This document shows positions 41,358 to 51,269 of a stretch of DNA of 64,000 nt, piece by piece (positions within the stretch are counted from its first letter, which is position 1; the number at the start of each line of letters is the position of its first letter). A program made the translations under genes and the position numbers. Location of the stretch: assembly GCA_009746045.1 (NCBI GenBank), contig RPFO01000079.1, forward strand, positions 1,320,785 through 1,384,784, read 5' to 3'. The notes under the pieces are model-generated. The model did not search any database, was not told the origin of the DNA, and worked only from the letters and a program-made list of their open reading frames with translations. Source of the DNA: Mesostigma viride. Lineage: Eukaryota > Streptophyta > Mesostigmatophyceae > Mesostigmatales > Mesostigmataceae.

Positions 41358-43586
41358 TTGGAAGCATTAGCTCAGCCCCAAGGCACCAAATTGTCTGCCA
41401 ACCCTCCCGCTCTGAGGTCAAGATTGGCAGTCGCCTTGCAAGCATTACACAGGTCACATAAGCAACAAGCTGCTGTGGCCGCAGGGTTGGCAAAAGTCTC
41501 AGCTGTGTGCACTAGTCAGGACCCCTGGACCCTGGCAATAGACACTCAGGCACAGGTCAGTGTGATCAGTGCACAAGCCATCCCTGGTCTTGAGATTGCA
41601 CCTTCATTTTGGGCACGGGTGCAGGATTTCTCAGGCCAAAGCTCACTGGATGTAGTGGGACAAGTGATGCTCCCTATACTTGGTATTCAGACACCCTTCC
41701 AGGTGGTGGAGGGGTACTCTGGTAACACCTTGTTGGGGGAACCTTTTGTATCCTATCCTGGGGTGCTTATCTCAGCTAATGAGCTCAGTGTCACAGGGGT
41801 GGGTGCAGTTCCTCTGGACCACTTTAAAATCCCTCTCTCCAGTATTGTCCCTGGTATGGATGCTGTCATCAAGGCAGTCAACACTCAGTATGCACCAGGG
41901 GAGATCCCTGATCTGGACAAGTTAGTGCACAGCCAGTTCCTCCATCCCTCAGCCTTTGGGCTGGGTAAGTGGGACATAGCCATGCACTCACCCCACCAAA
42001 TCTCCCACGTCATACAAGAATGCAAAACACAAAAAGGGTTTACCAAGTGGCTGATGGCCATTGTCCACCAAGCCAGGCAGGAATGGGTCCTGCCCAACCC
42101 CAAAAACCCTCAATACAAACCGCCTGTCACCCCTTCATGGGACGTGCCAGAGGGAGCCAAAAAGCTCAGATTAAAATTTGTTCTCAAACAAAAACCACAA
42201 AAAGTGGGCTCCCCAATCTTCCATGCCAGACCATGTGTCACAGAATTAAAGGGGACCTCCACACTGCCAAAAGGGGAAACATACACACCTGGGCTGCAAC
42301 AAACCTCACTCAGGATCATGCTCTCCCTCTTCCTCCACAACCTCAATGCAGGCCAAGACTATGTCTGCAAAGCCACTGATATTAAAAGGGCCTTCCTCAG
42401 GGGGGACCCAGAAAAGGCTGAATCTGTGTGGAAAGGGAAGGTGTACGTGGTAGACACCCCAGCTGTGTGGAAACCTTATATTGATGAGCCCCACCTTATC
42501 ATCAACATTGGGGTGGAAGGGCTTGTCAGTGCCCCAAAAATTTTCAGAGACTCAGCAGAGGAAGTATTCAAAAAGCTCAAGGCCACGTATGATGACCTGG
42601 ACCCATGCTTTTTTGTTGTACCCACCCCCTCTGGACTGCTGTTCTTTGTGTGGCATGGAGATGACCAACTCATTTGTGGGCCTAGAGCTGAGGTGGAAAC
42701 CTTTATTCAGCAGGTCCAGGAATCATATGAGATTGGCAAACAGGTGGAATTGAGCACAACCCCCATCCAGTTCTGTGGCATCATGTTGCAGCTGCATAGG
42801 CAGCCAGATCAGTGGGTCTGCTCTCTCTCCCCTCCTGCAGAATATATCCAAGATTGTCTAGATCTGCTGCAGGACAACTACCTCCCCTTACATATGTGTG
42901 CCACTGTTCAGGGCAAACTGGGGTGGTGGTCAGCCATCTGTGGGGCTCCCTTAGCTGTCATCAGCAGGGTCACCCATGATGTTCTAGTCAAGATCAAATG
43001 CAGTCACATCAGGAAGTTGGTCAATGACTGTCCCCCCCTCATCCTCCATGGCCTGAATCTGATGGAAGACATCCACATCCAATGTGTCATGGACAGCTCC
43101 ATGGAGAGCAGAACAATCAATCAGATGGGGGCACGGGAATCAGGGCTGTTTTTTCTCACCAACAGGTCAGATTACATGTCCCTCACTTCCTGGTACAGCA
43201 GGCTACACCGCAGAAAACCTGGCAGCAGCAACTCAGCTGAATGTCGTGCTGTGGTGTCTGCTGCATTGCATGCTCGTTCCCTGCAGCACATGCTCACCTG
43301 GCTACAAACCCAGGCAGGCAGCACATGCAATGTCATCTCACATCTCTACACTGACAGCTTTTCTGTGATCAGTTTTCTAACCAAGAAATCTGTTTCTGCT
43401 GCTGTCCACACTGACCTGGATTGGGTGATCCTCAAACAGGAGGCAACCTACTTTTCCAGCTGGACTCATGTGGATGATGAGGACAACCCAGCAGACGCTC
43501 TAACGAAGCTGCGGGATGCTGCTGGCCAACAGTACCAGCTCCTCTTTCAGAACATGAACCCCTATGATATCAGAGTCAGTGTTTGA
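41358..43586 (+). CDS. pol: Element B protease-RT-RNase H
   Basis: 742 codons in the -1 frame relative to the gag-integrase frame. The open frame extends upstream across the stop, so the two frames overlap. The position given is the first alternative start. Protease: DTQA at 41541 (AIDTQAQVSVI), with a degenerate flap-side motif. RT: Asp 42378 (ATDIKRAFLRGDPE) and HGDD at 42654-42665. RNase H: Asp 43092 (CVMDSSMES), Glu 43239 (SAECRAVV), DNPADALTKL at the end. Expression would need a -1 frameshift or reinitiation, unless a single indel separated the frames. Confidence 0.88.
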   Translation: MEALAQPQGTKLSANPPALRSRLAVALQALHRSHKQQAAVAAGLAKVSAVCTSQDPWTLAIDTQAQVSVISAQAIPGLEIAPSFWARVQDFSGQSSLDVVGQVMLPILGIQTPFQVVEGYSGNTLLGEPFVSYPGVLISANELSVTGVGAVPLDHFKIPLSSIVPGMDAVIKAVNTQYAPGEIPDLDKLVHSQFLHPSAFGLGKWDIAMHSPHQISHVIQECKTQKGFTKWLMAIVHQARQEWVLPNPKNPQYKPPVTPSWDVPEGAKKLRLKFVLKQKPQKVGSPIFHARPCVTELKGTSTLPKGETYTPGLQQTSLRIMLSLFLHNLNAGQDYVCKATDIKRAFLRGDPEKAESVWKGKVYVVDTPAVWKPYIDEPHLIINIGVEGLVSAPKIFRDSAEEVFKKLKATYDDLDPCFFVVPTPSGLLFFVWHGDDQLICGPRAEVETFIQQVQESYEIGKQVELSTTPIQFCGIMLQLHRQPDQWVCSLSPPAEYIQDCLDLLQDNYLPLHMCATVQGKLGWWSAICGAPLAVISRVTHDVLVKIKCSHIRKLVNDCPPLILHGLNLMEDIHIQCVMDSSMESRTINQMGARESGLFFLTNRSDYMSLTSWYSRLHRRKPGSSNSAECRAVVSAALHARSLQHMLTWLQTQAGSTCNVISHLYTDSFSVISFLTKKSVSAAVHTDLDWVILKQEATYFSSWTHVDDEDNPADALTKLRDAAGQQYQLLFQNMNPYDIRVSV

Positions 43587-43959
43587 ATAAATGACTGGCC
43601 ATAGCACAGTACACAACCACCACACCCCTTACCACAGCGATAGCTGCTGGGCGCCATAAAATTCAACACATTCGTTGTGGGGTGTGAGTGCTGGCTAGGT
43701 CAGATTTGTATCCATTTGCAGCTTGAGGACACAAGCTTTGTATCCATTTACTTAATGTGTGCTTCAGTACCTGGCCAAACCAGCCAGCTGTGTACACCTT
43801 ATTTAATGTGCAATATAACACCTGGCCAGAACAGCCAGCTGTAACCAACCTGGCTCAACCAGCCATGTCTCTTTTGTACCCCTAATCAACTTAAAAACAA
43901 TAACAATAATGTTGGGGGTGCAGACCTGCATTAAGAAATAAATAATAAAACAATACTGG
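43587..43959 (+). other. Element B 3' non-coding region
   Basis: 373 bp without coding potential. A partial internal duplication (CTGGCCA..CCAGCTGT) occurs two to three times. It ends TTAAGAAATAAATAATAAAACAATACTGG, the likely polypurine-type primer site. Confidence 0.55.
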
Positions 43960-44432
43960 AGTTAGTCTCCATGCTTTGCTGTAGACTAAGTCTCAAAGGC
44001 ATTGTGAATACAACGTATGAATAAGCCTTGTAAACCCACGTTGGTATGTGAATATAAATACCACGTGGGCTATGCAGATAGGGATGCTAGTCGAGTCGCA
44101 TACGTTTCCCTAGATAGGTACTTTGGGTACTGAGGTACGTGACAGATGTCAGTACCCAGTATACGTAGTGTCCTGTCATTGGACGGTACTAGAGTATCCT
44201 AGATAGGGACCGTACTGCAGCGTGCATTGATTTGTGATCGCACGATGCAGTGACTAGGCAGCTACCTGTCATCGTGCGGCCTCGGGCCAACGGTCTGCAC
44301 CCAACGGTCACTGGCGGCGCAGCCGGTGAGAGGAACGTTGATAAAGGGTAAACCTATTTTCTAATGAACCAAGCAATTCATTGCTCACAGCTTTCAGTGT
44401 TCTCAAGCAATATATCCCACCGCAGTCTAACT
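43960..44432 (+). repeat. Element B 3' LTR
   Basis: 473 bp. One substitution from the 5' LTR (GGTACTAGAG versus GGTACCAGAG). Followed by GGGAC. Confidence 0.93.
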
Positions 44433-44437
44433 GGGAC

Positions 44438-44608
44438 CTGGATTATTTGTTGCTGAAGGAGTTGGCCAGTTTGGTTGACTTGAAGCATATCCCTGGCGAG
44501 GAGAACCCTGCTGATGCATTGACCAAGCTGCCACACAAGGCCCCAGCCCAGTACAATGTACTGAGGAAGCTCATGAATGCTGACTGTCAAGTCGGTCTAT
44601 CTGTCTAA
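44438..44608 (+). pseudogene. pol: Element A Pol, C-terminal remainder
   Basis: Continues the RNase H of element A after the nested insertion (LDYLLLKELASLVDLKH, ENPADALTKLPHK). It ends at the same stop as element C pol. Confidence 0.92.
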
Positions 44609-45358
44609 AAGCTGAGAGCTGGGTGCTTAAGTCTCTGGTTATCAGGCTGGGAGCTTGATTGTACATAATCCTGAGCACACCTTGAGGGGTGAGACATGTC
44701 TCTGGTGTGGGAATGTCTGACATTGTCTCTAATGGAGAGATGTCTATCTGGGGTTTTCATCTCAGTCTGAGGTTTCCCCAGATCTGTGGTTTGTGGGCGG
44801 GGTTCGATTCCCTGGTGCCGTCTTAAGGCGGAGTTTCACGGACTGGCTGACCCATCCACCATGCTGGTGAGGTGGCGACAGGTCCCCTGATTTTCCACGG
44901 TTGGAATGAGTATAGGAGCTTGTGTTTTGCATGTGCTTCGCGTAGATGTTGTGTCTGGTTCGATAAGGGGCAGCAGACCGGCGCCGACTCCCGTCTGGGG
45001 GTCAGCAATGTTTTCTGATGAGCTGTTGTGGGTGATCTGTGGGGTTTCGCCTAAGGTCCTGCTGAAGGTTGTACATACTTCTCAAGTTCTTCACTGAACA
45101 CCTATGGGCTGCCACAGTTGGCCAACCTCTTGTACATGGGTAACACAACGAGCCTCCCGGGAAGGGATAGGGACTCATTGTAATTTGTTTGTGCTCCTGA
45201 ACCAGTATGGGTGCTATGTACATATAATAAGGAATCCAAGCTGACTGTCATGCCCAGTGGGTTGTGACTTGTAGTCGGGGAGGATGTCCAGTACCCATTG
45301 TGTGTGTTTGTATGTAGACTTGTGTGAGCTGCTACAGCTCAAGAAAAGAAAGGATTGG
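44609..45358 (+). other. Element A 3' non-coding region
   Basis: Near-identical to 38177-38924, including the T-arm-like hairpin and the purine-rich end before the LTR. Confidence 0.6.
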
Positions 45359-46050
45359 GGTTAACGCCAAGCGCATTGGCGTGATCCTGATTCGGCATAT
45401 CTCTGCGATTCCAGCGGCACCGGAACGAGGTCATTCCGACAAGTATCAAGAAAGTTATGGCGTTCCGACTTCCCGGTCGCGCGCGAGCGCGAGCCGGCTG
45501 TTCTTCTAAGTCGGACGTGAATATTTGCCGACGACATATGGGGTCGACAGTAATTCCTGGGCTGACAGGAATTAGGTGCTGAACCTACGACGGTATTGGA
45601 TTAATACGTCGTACGCAGGAAATAGGAACCTTAACCTGTGGTCTGTTGGTACCGCAGGCTTAGTCCTGGACTTCTAGGTGCAGATGCAATAGTCACTGTG
45701 GACTGTGCTCTGTGGTCACTGTACCTGTATAGCAGACCTACTGTATAGGAACTGGGCGCTGTACAGGTAGTGAATACTGTACCGGGGGTGTTATTACTGA
45801 GCAGGCCTCCTAGGCTGCTCAGGACTAGCAAGCACAGTGCACAAGTATATAAAGAATAGGCCAGTGCCAATTGGGCATCTCTTGCGAGCCCGCCTCACGT
45901 GTGTTGCCTTGACTTGGCAAACTCGTGTACAAGCCTCAAGTGTGTGAGCGCTGTAACATTATCCAATTTTAACAAAGCTCCGTTCCAACCACATTCACAC
46001 ATTGCTGCATTGCAACCATATCCTATACATTGCGTTTAAAAACGTTAACT
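45359..46050 (+). repeat. Element A 3' LTR
   Basis: 692 bp, GGTTAAC...CGTTAACT, followed by the ATGCT target copy at 46051-46055. TATATAAA at 45846-45853. Confidence 0.92.
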
Positions 46051-46090
46051 ATGCTCCCCACGGAGCTATGATTTTAACCCGTGTTTTTTT

Positions 46091-46140
46091 ACAACGCGAT
46101 ACATCGCGTTGTAGGGTTAGAACGCGATGTATCGCGTTGT
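46091..46140. repeat. Subterminal 22-bp palindromes, left pair
   Basis: ACAACGCGATACATCGCGTT and AGAACGCGATGTATCGCGTT, each plus GT, lie at 46091-46112 and 46119-46140. A third copy is at 49577-49598 near the right end. They are likely protein-binding or hairpin sequences of the TTAA-flanked element. Confidence 0.7.
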
Positions 46141-46141
46141 A

Positions 46142-49100
46142 ATCTGACACGTGGCAAACCTATTAAACATGCGATTCTTGGTCTGAAACTTTCGACATAG
46201 GTCAGAAACATCTCATAGTAGAATTCAAGAAAAAACCCTGGTATTTTTGGTATTTTTTTTGTGACAGCTGCAAACAAATATGTACCACTGAAATCAGGCA
46301 TTTTCGCGGGACGAAGGTGAAGACGACGGCCATGACGACAGGTAGATCTCGCCAGTTTTCGTGCGAATTTCAGTGGCTGTTGGGTGGCACGACCATGATG
46401 ATGCGTTCAAAGGTTGATAATTAGGTTTCTACGAGTTTGTTGAGGTACTGGGGCAAAGGAAACGTAGTTTGTTCCAGTTTCTCACCCAACTTTCATGCGG
46501 AAACCCTGGAAACCGGCATACATATTATCACATCAAGACTCGGGTCTGCTGCGGCACCATGCTTGGTATTTCCATGGTGTTTCGACTTCTTAACACATGT
46601 TTATTCATTCCGAACGCCCGGACTCTCGACTAAACCGAGATTTGTGCAGACTTTTATTGGGTAGCTCCGGGCATGATGGTGCCTGCAAATAGCGTAAGGC
46701 GTGACCGTGGCTATTGCTACGGTATGCTGTATTTTCCTGGAAATTGCCTCTGCCACCGGCTCAATAGTAGTGCTTGCAGGCGTAAGTATATCGTGTTTCT
46801 ACCTAGTTTCTGCCAGTTTTCCACTTATTTCTACCGACCTCTGCCCAGCCTCTCTAAGACCGCCATCCTACTCGACGTTGCTTGCATGTCAGCCATAGCA
46901 GGTTGCAGTTGTGCAGTATTTAGGTGCTGTATACGTCGTCAAGCCGTGCATATATCGTGAGGATTGGATGTTGATGGTTTATACTGCGTTGATTGTGCAA
47001 GAAGATCAGCTAGGTGCATGCCCATAATCATGGTGTATAATCATGTGTTGTTAGCATCTTGCCACCATTTGCTAGCATGCATTCCAGCGTCATCTTTGCC
47101 TGCATGTAAGCTCATGGATCACTCAACCTATCCAAGCCTTGCATTACACGTGCCTCTTTCTTTCAGTATTGCACGCGTTATGGAATGAAAACCCGGCACC
47201 TTCGTTCCCACGAGGCATGTGCTCAACACGTTGTGAGAGTGGATGATGCTTTGGCTATGGCTGCCTGATTCAGTCATATTAGGTCATCCAGCCAGTCATG
47301 ATGTTTGATGCATGTTTGATGCTGTATAACTTATACAACACCTTAGTATTTTCAACGTTTTGACCCTCCAAGCTCACTATGGCCCCGTTTATGGGGCTCG
47401 TGTCGTTGCGTCATGTTGTGAAGGGCTCTCATTTTTCCCACTGCGAACTTGTACTGCGTTGTAATTGTGATGCTAATGAAAAATAGCTCCAGTGGCCCAA
47501 TGGGCCTGAGTTTTGTTTCACAGAGCCTGCATATGTTGCCCATAGCTCGTGCAAGAAGCCAGATTTTTTTCATGAACCATTTGTGAATAAGCACATGACT
47601 TGTGACCTAGTGTCCATCTTCCCAGTAAAAGTCCTAAATTTAGGACCAAGTGGAATTAAAAAATATATATGCAAACATTAAAATTTGACCCTGGCATTCG
47701 TGCCCATGACAGATAACACACTTTTTTAGTTTCTATCAAAAACCTGGCCGGGGTCAAATAATTACATTTAGTGCATGAATGGGCCCTGCCACCTGCCAGA
47801 CCTCAAAGCGCGAATTTGGCCAAAATGTGGGTTTTAGGACCATTAGGACCAATTATTGTCAACGCATGACCATGCTATCCACACGGTCCCTTGAGCATCT
47901 TACAAGCGCTAGGGGACCCTACGAGGCCTTGGGATGGCGGGGCAGAGTATAACAAGGCCATACCCTGCTGTGGCTGCCTCTATATATACGCGTGATTAAC
48001 GGTGTCACAGATGGTGCAGGTAATGCAATATAGGGTTGCATGGTTGCTGAGGTTGCCCGGCTTGAACATGGCCCACCCCTTGCGGTAAACTTTCTCTAAG
48101 CACATGCCAAACCTTCTTTGACATCACGGACATGCTGGCCACCACCCAGCGATGAAAAAACATTGCATTTGCTTTGCAACTAACACATGAATGCAGCCAA
48201 ATCAAGTTACAAAACAACGTTGTGCTAACATGCAACGCTTTGTGAGCGAATTCAGGGTGCATGTAACACGTAAACCATACTGTATATACTGTCTGAGAAC
48301 ACCCTGAACGACTGCAGGCCATAGGACCATGGTTTATAACATACACATGAGTAAAACTGCTCTTACGCATGTGTGTTTTAGCTGCAGCGGACGACGAAGA
48401 TAGAGACGTAAAAAATTGTATGACGTAAACCAACTATGTGTGACAGTTATGTGCACAGAGAGCGTCCCCTCTTTTTAGGCATAGCTGGCTGACTCAAAAC
48501 ACCACGACAGCGTTGCCAGTTACACTCATGATCTAGGACAACCCGGCACTTACCTGCTACTTACGTCGCCTCATTCCAGATGGTTGCAAAAAAGTCGCTG
48601 AAATCCGCAGCGAGGTCAGCTTTCCGAGAGCTGAGCGCACCAAAGCTGGCCAACCGGTTCGAAAATGATATAAACCACGCTTGTGCTGCGTTCTAGGTCC
48701 AAGAAATACCGAAAGTGAAGACCTATAAGGTGCGCTCGCTGCCCAGCCTGAACGTCCCTAAAACATGGTCGACAATGGAAATCGGGCAAGAATATCACGG
48801 CCCAGGCGCTCCCATGTCAAATACTCCGTTTCTAAACTCCAGACTATAATAAAAATCGTCCACAAAAATTTCCTGGCTTGATTCGCACCACCATTGCTAA
48901 TACACTAACATGTTTGTGCCAAAATCGACCCTCCGCGAGCAGGCGATCTGCGACCCATTTGTGTTGTGCCGCTGTGATACAGCGCTACACATAAAAACTT
49001 GCGCAGAAAATATTCACAGCCTTTAAGCATAACTAACAACCTTTCGTTTTTGCTACTGGGCGCCCGAAATGATAAACGCACGTGAAAACGCCGGCCACGA

Positions 49101-49576
49101 TTGTCAGGTCGCCATATCCACCTCACTTCATTCCCGCACCCACTTTTTCGCTCCAAAATCGGTTATATTTTTGGTCGAGGTACCTACTTTCCCGCCATTA
49201 TACCCGGTACCCGGGTACGGAATCCGGGTACCATGTGCCGGTACCACGGGTCGGGTACATCATGCCGGGTACGGTCCACATGGGGTACGGTCCATATAGT
49301 GACCCCCCCCCCGGTACCTCGGTTATAGTGACCACTAGGACGATTTAGGACAAAGTCCTAAATTTAGGACCGTGGGATGATTAACAGTAGGGTCAAGAAA
49401 TCGCGGTCATGGTAAGACCCCCCTGTATTCAAACCAGTGTATCTCTCTAATGAATTAGCATTTTGTAGGTCTGAGTAGCTCAAAAAATCCTTTGATTTAT
49501 GGGCTTTCAGGAAAGTATACACATGACCATGAAAAAAAAATTTCCTTAGGTGCTATACGCGTTCTAAAAAGAGCTT
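46142..49576. other. Interior of the TTAA element, no recognised gene
   Basis: About 3.4 kb with no open frame above 142 codons and no recognisable domain. The perfect 16-bp palindrome GTCCTAAATTTAGGAC occurs at 47631-47646 and 49355-49370. A GGTAC-rich cluster lies at 49205-49315. The segment may contain older nested repeats. Confidence 0.5.
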
Positions 49577-49598
49577 ACAACGCGATATATCGCGTTCT
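49577..49598. repeat. Subterminal palindrome, right copy
   Basis: Third copy of the palindromic family at 46091-46140 (core AACGCGATATATCGCGTT), located 17 bp inside the right terminus of the TTAA element. Confidence 0.7.
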
Positions 49599-50007
49599 AA
49601 TTAAAAAAACACGGGTTAATTAATTAATGGCTGACCATGACTATCATTTGGCTGGGATTTGTAAGCTATCCTACCTCTCCTAGACGAAACATCCGATACT
49701 GGGTCAGGATACATGCACAGTCAGCAAAAAGATATCCACATGTGGTGAGATGTGCGATTGCTGGCTACACCTTGGCGGCATCTTGGCATGGAGGGCCAAA
49801 TACAACAACCCTGTGGGCCATGGCAGACTCAATTGGCTGGCATAGGGGCATCAAGGGCCACCTAAAACAATCACACAGGCCAGCAGCCATGGCAGATTTA
49901 TGTCGACATCTTGGGACTATGGGCCAATTTAAACTGTTGCAGAAACCACTACATGGAGTACGTGGGAAAAAGCTTTCTAGCCTTGCTTATACGCCTCCTC
50001 CCCCCTG

Positions 50008-51112
50008 CCCTCCTCCTCCTCCTCCTCCTCCTCCTCCTCCTCCTCCTCCTCCTCCTCCTCCTCCTCCTCCTCTCCTCCTCCTCCTCCTCCTCCTCCTCCT
50101 CCTCCTCCTCCTCCTCCTCCTCCTCTCCTCCTCCTCCTCCTCCTCCTCCTCCTCCTCCTCCTCCTCCTCCTCCTCCTCCTCCTCCTCCTCCTCCTCCTCC
50201 TCCTCCTCCTCCTCCTCCTCCTCCTCCTCCTCCTCCTCCTCCTCCTCCTCCTCCTCCTCCTCCTCCTCCTCCTCCTCCTCCTCCTCCTCCTCCTCCTCCT
50301 CCTCCTCCTCCTCCTCCTCCTCCTCCTCCTCCTCCTCCTCCTCCTCCTCCTCCTCCTCCTCCTCCTCCTCCTCCTCCTCCTCCTCCTCCTCCTCCTCCTC
50401 CTCCTCCTCCTCCTCCTCCTCCTCCTCCTCCTCCTCCTCCTCCTCCTCCTCCTCCTCCTCCTCCTCCTCCTCCTCCTCCTCCTCCTCCTCCTCCTCCTCC
50501 TCCTCCTCCTCCTCCTCCTCCTCCTCCTCCTCCTCCTCCTCCTCCTCCTCCTCCTCCTCCTCCTCCTCTCTCCTCCTCCTCCTCCTCCTCCTCCTCCTCC
50601 TCCTCCTCCTCCTCCTCCTCCTCCTCCTCCTCCTCCTCCTCCTCCTCCTCCTCCTCCTCCTCCTCCTCCTCCTCCTCCTCCTCCTCCTCCTCCTCCTCCT
50701 CCTCCTCCTCCTCCTCCTCCTCCTCCTCCTCCTCCTCCTCCTCCTCCTCCTCCTCCTCCTCCTCCTCCTCCTCCTCCTCCTCCTCCTCCTCCTCCTCCTC
50801 CTCCTCCTCCTCCTCCTCCTCCTCCTCCTCCTCCTCCTCCTCCTCCTCCTCCTCCTCCTCCTCCTCCTCCTCCTCCTCCTCCTCCTCCTCCTCCTCCTCC
50901 TCCTCCTCCTCCTCCTCCTCCTCCTCCTCCTCCTCCTCCTCCTCCTCCTCCTCCTCCTCCTCCTCCTCCTCCTCCTCCTCCTCCTCCTCCTCCTCCTCCT
51001 CCTCCTCCTCCTCCTCCTCCTCCTCCTCCTCCTCCTCCTCCTCCTCCTCCTCCTCCTCCTCCTCCTCCTCCTCCTCCTCCTCCTCCTCCTCCTCCTCCCC
51101 CTCCTCCTCCTC
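50008..51112. repeat. (CCT)n trinucleotide expansion
   Basis: About 1.1 kb of almost pure CCT with phase slips near 50072, 50124 and 50567. The purine strand (AGG) is on the minus strand. Such polypurine-polypyrimidine DNA can form triplex structures. All long frames through it are low-complexity artefacts. It abuts the C-terminal end of the hAT transposase remnant. Confidence 0.98.
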
Positions 51113-51269
51113 GTCATCATCCAGCCCCAAGTCTGGGGGAGGCAAGCGGCGTGTGGCAGGGAAGATGGGCTCGTCCTCACCCGGCCTTTGCCACCTCCTC
51201 CAGCTCCGCCGCCGCCACCTTCTCTAGGTCCTTCCTCCTCTTCTCCTCCTCCTCCTCCTCCTCTGACAG

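Larger units (their letters stand above)
28876..44432 (+). mobile_element. LTR retrotransposon B (INT-PR-RT-RH type), inserted in A and hosting C
   Basis: Two 473-bp LTRs (one difference found) with ends AGTTAG...CTAACT. They are flanked by GGGAC (28871-28875 and 44433-44437). Internal parts are 29349-31590 and 39627-43959, separated by element C. Order: ORF1, gag, zinc knuckle, integrase, then protease-RT-RNase H in a different frame. It is clearly diverged from A/C in protein sequence but has the same domain order. Confidence 0.93.
21815..46050 (+). mobile_element. LTR retrotransposon A (INT-PR-RT-RH type), host of nested elements B and C
   Basis: The LTRs (692 bp each, about five differences) start (A/G)GTTAAC and end GTTA(A/T)CT. 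ATGCT occurs just outside both (21810-21814, 46051-46055). The internal region is 22507-28875 plus 44438-45358, interrupted by element B and its GGGAC duplication. Order: LTR, ORF1, gag (with a 636-bp TIR element inside), in-frame UGA, integrase, protease, RT, RNase H (completed at 44438-44608), 3' non-coding region, LTR. RT and RNase H resemble Ty1/copia, but the protease lies between integrase and RT. Confidence 0.92.
46078..49615. mobile_element. TTAA-flanked element with CCCGTG inverted termini
   Basis: The left end CCCGTGTTTTTTTACAACGC (46078 on) and the reverse complement of the right end (CCCGTGTTTTTTTAATTAGA, ending 49615) are inverted repeats of about 13 bp. Related palindromic sequence follows on both sides. 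TTAA sits immediately outside both (46074-46077, 49616-49619). CC-starting TIRs with TTAA duplications are typical of piggyBac (Kolobok also uses TTAA). No transposase was found inside, so it would be non-autonomous or decayed. Confidence 0.6.
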
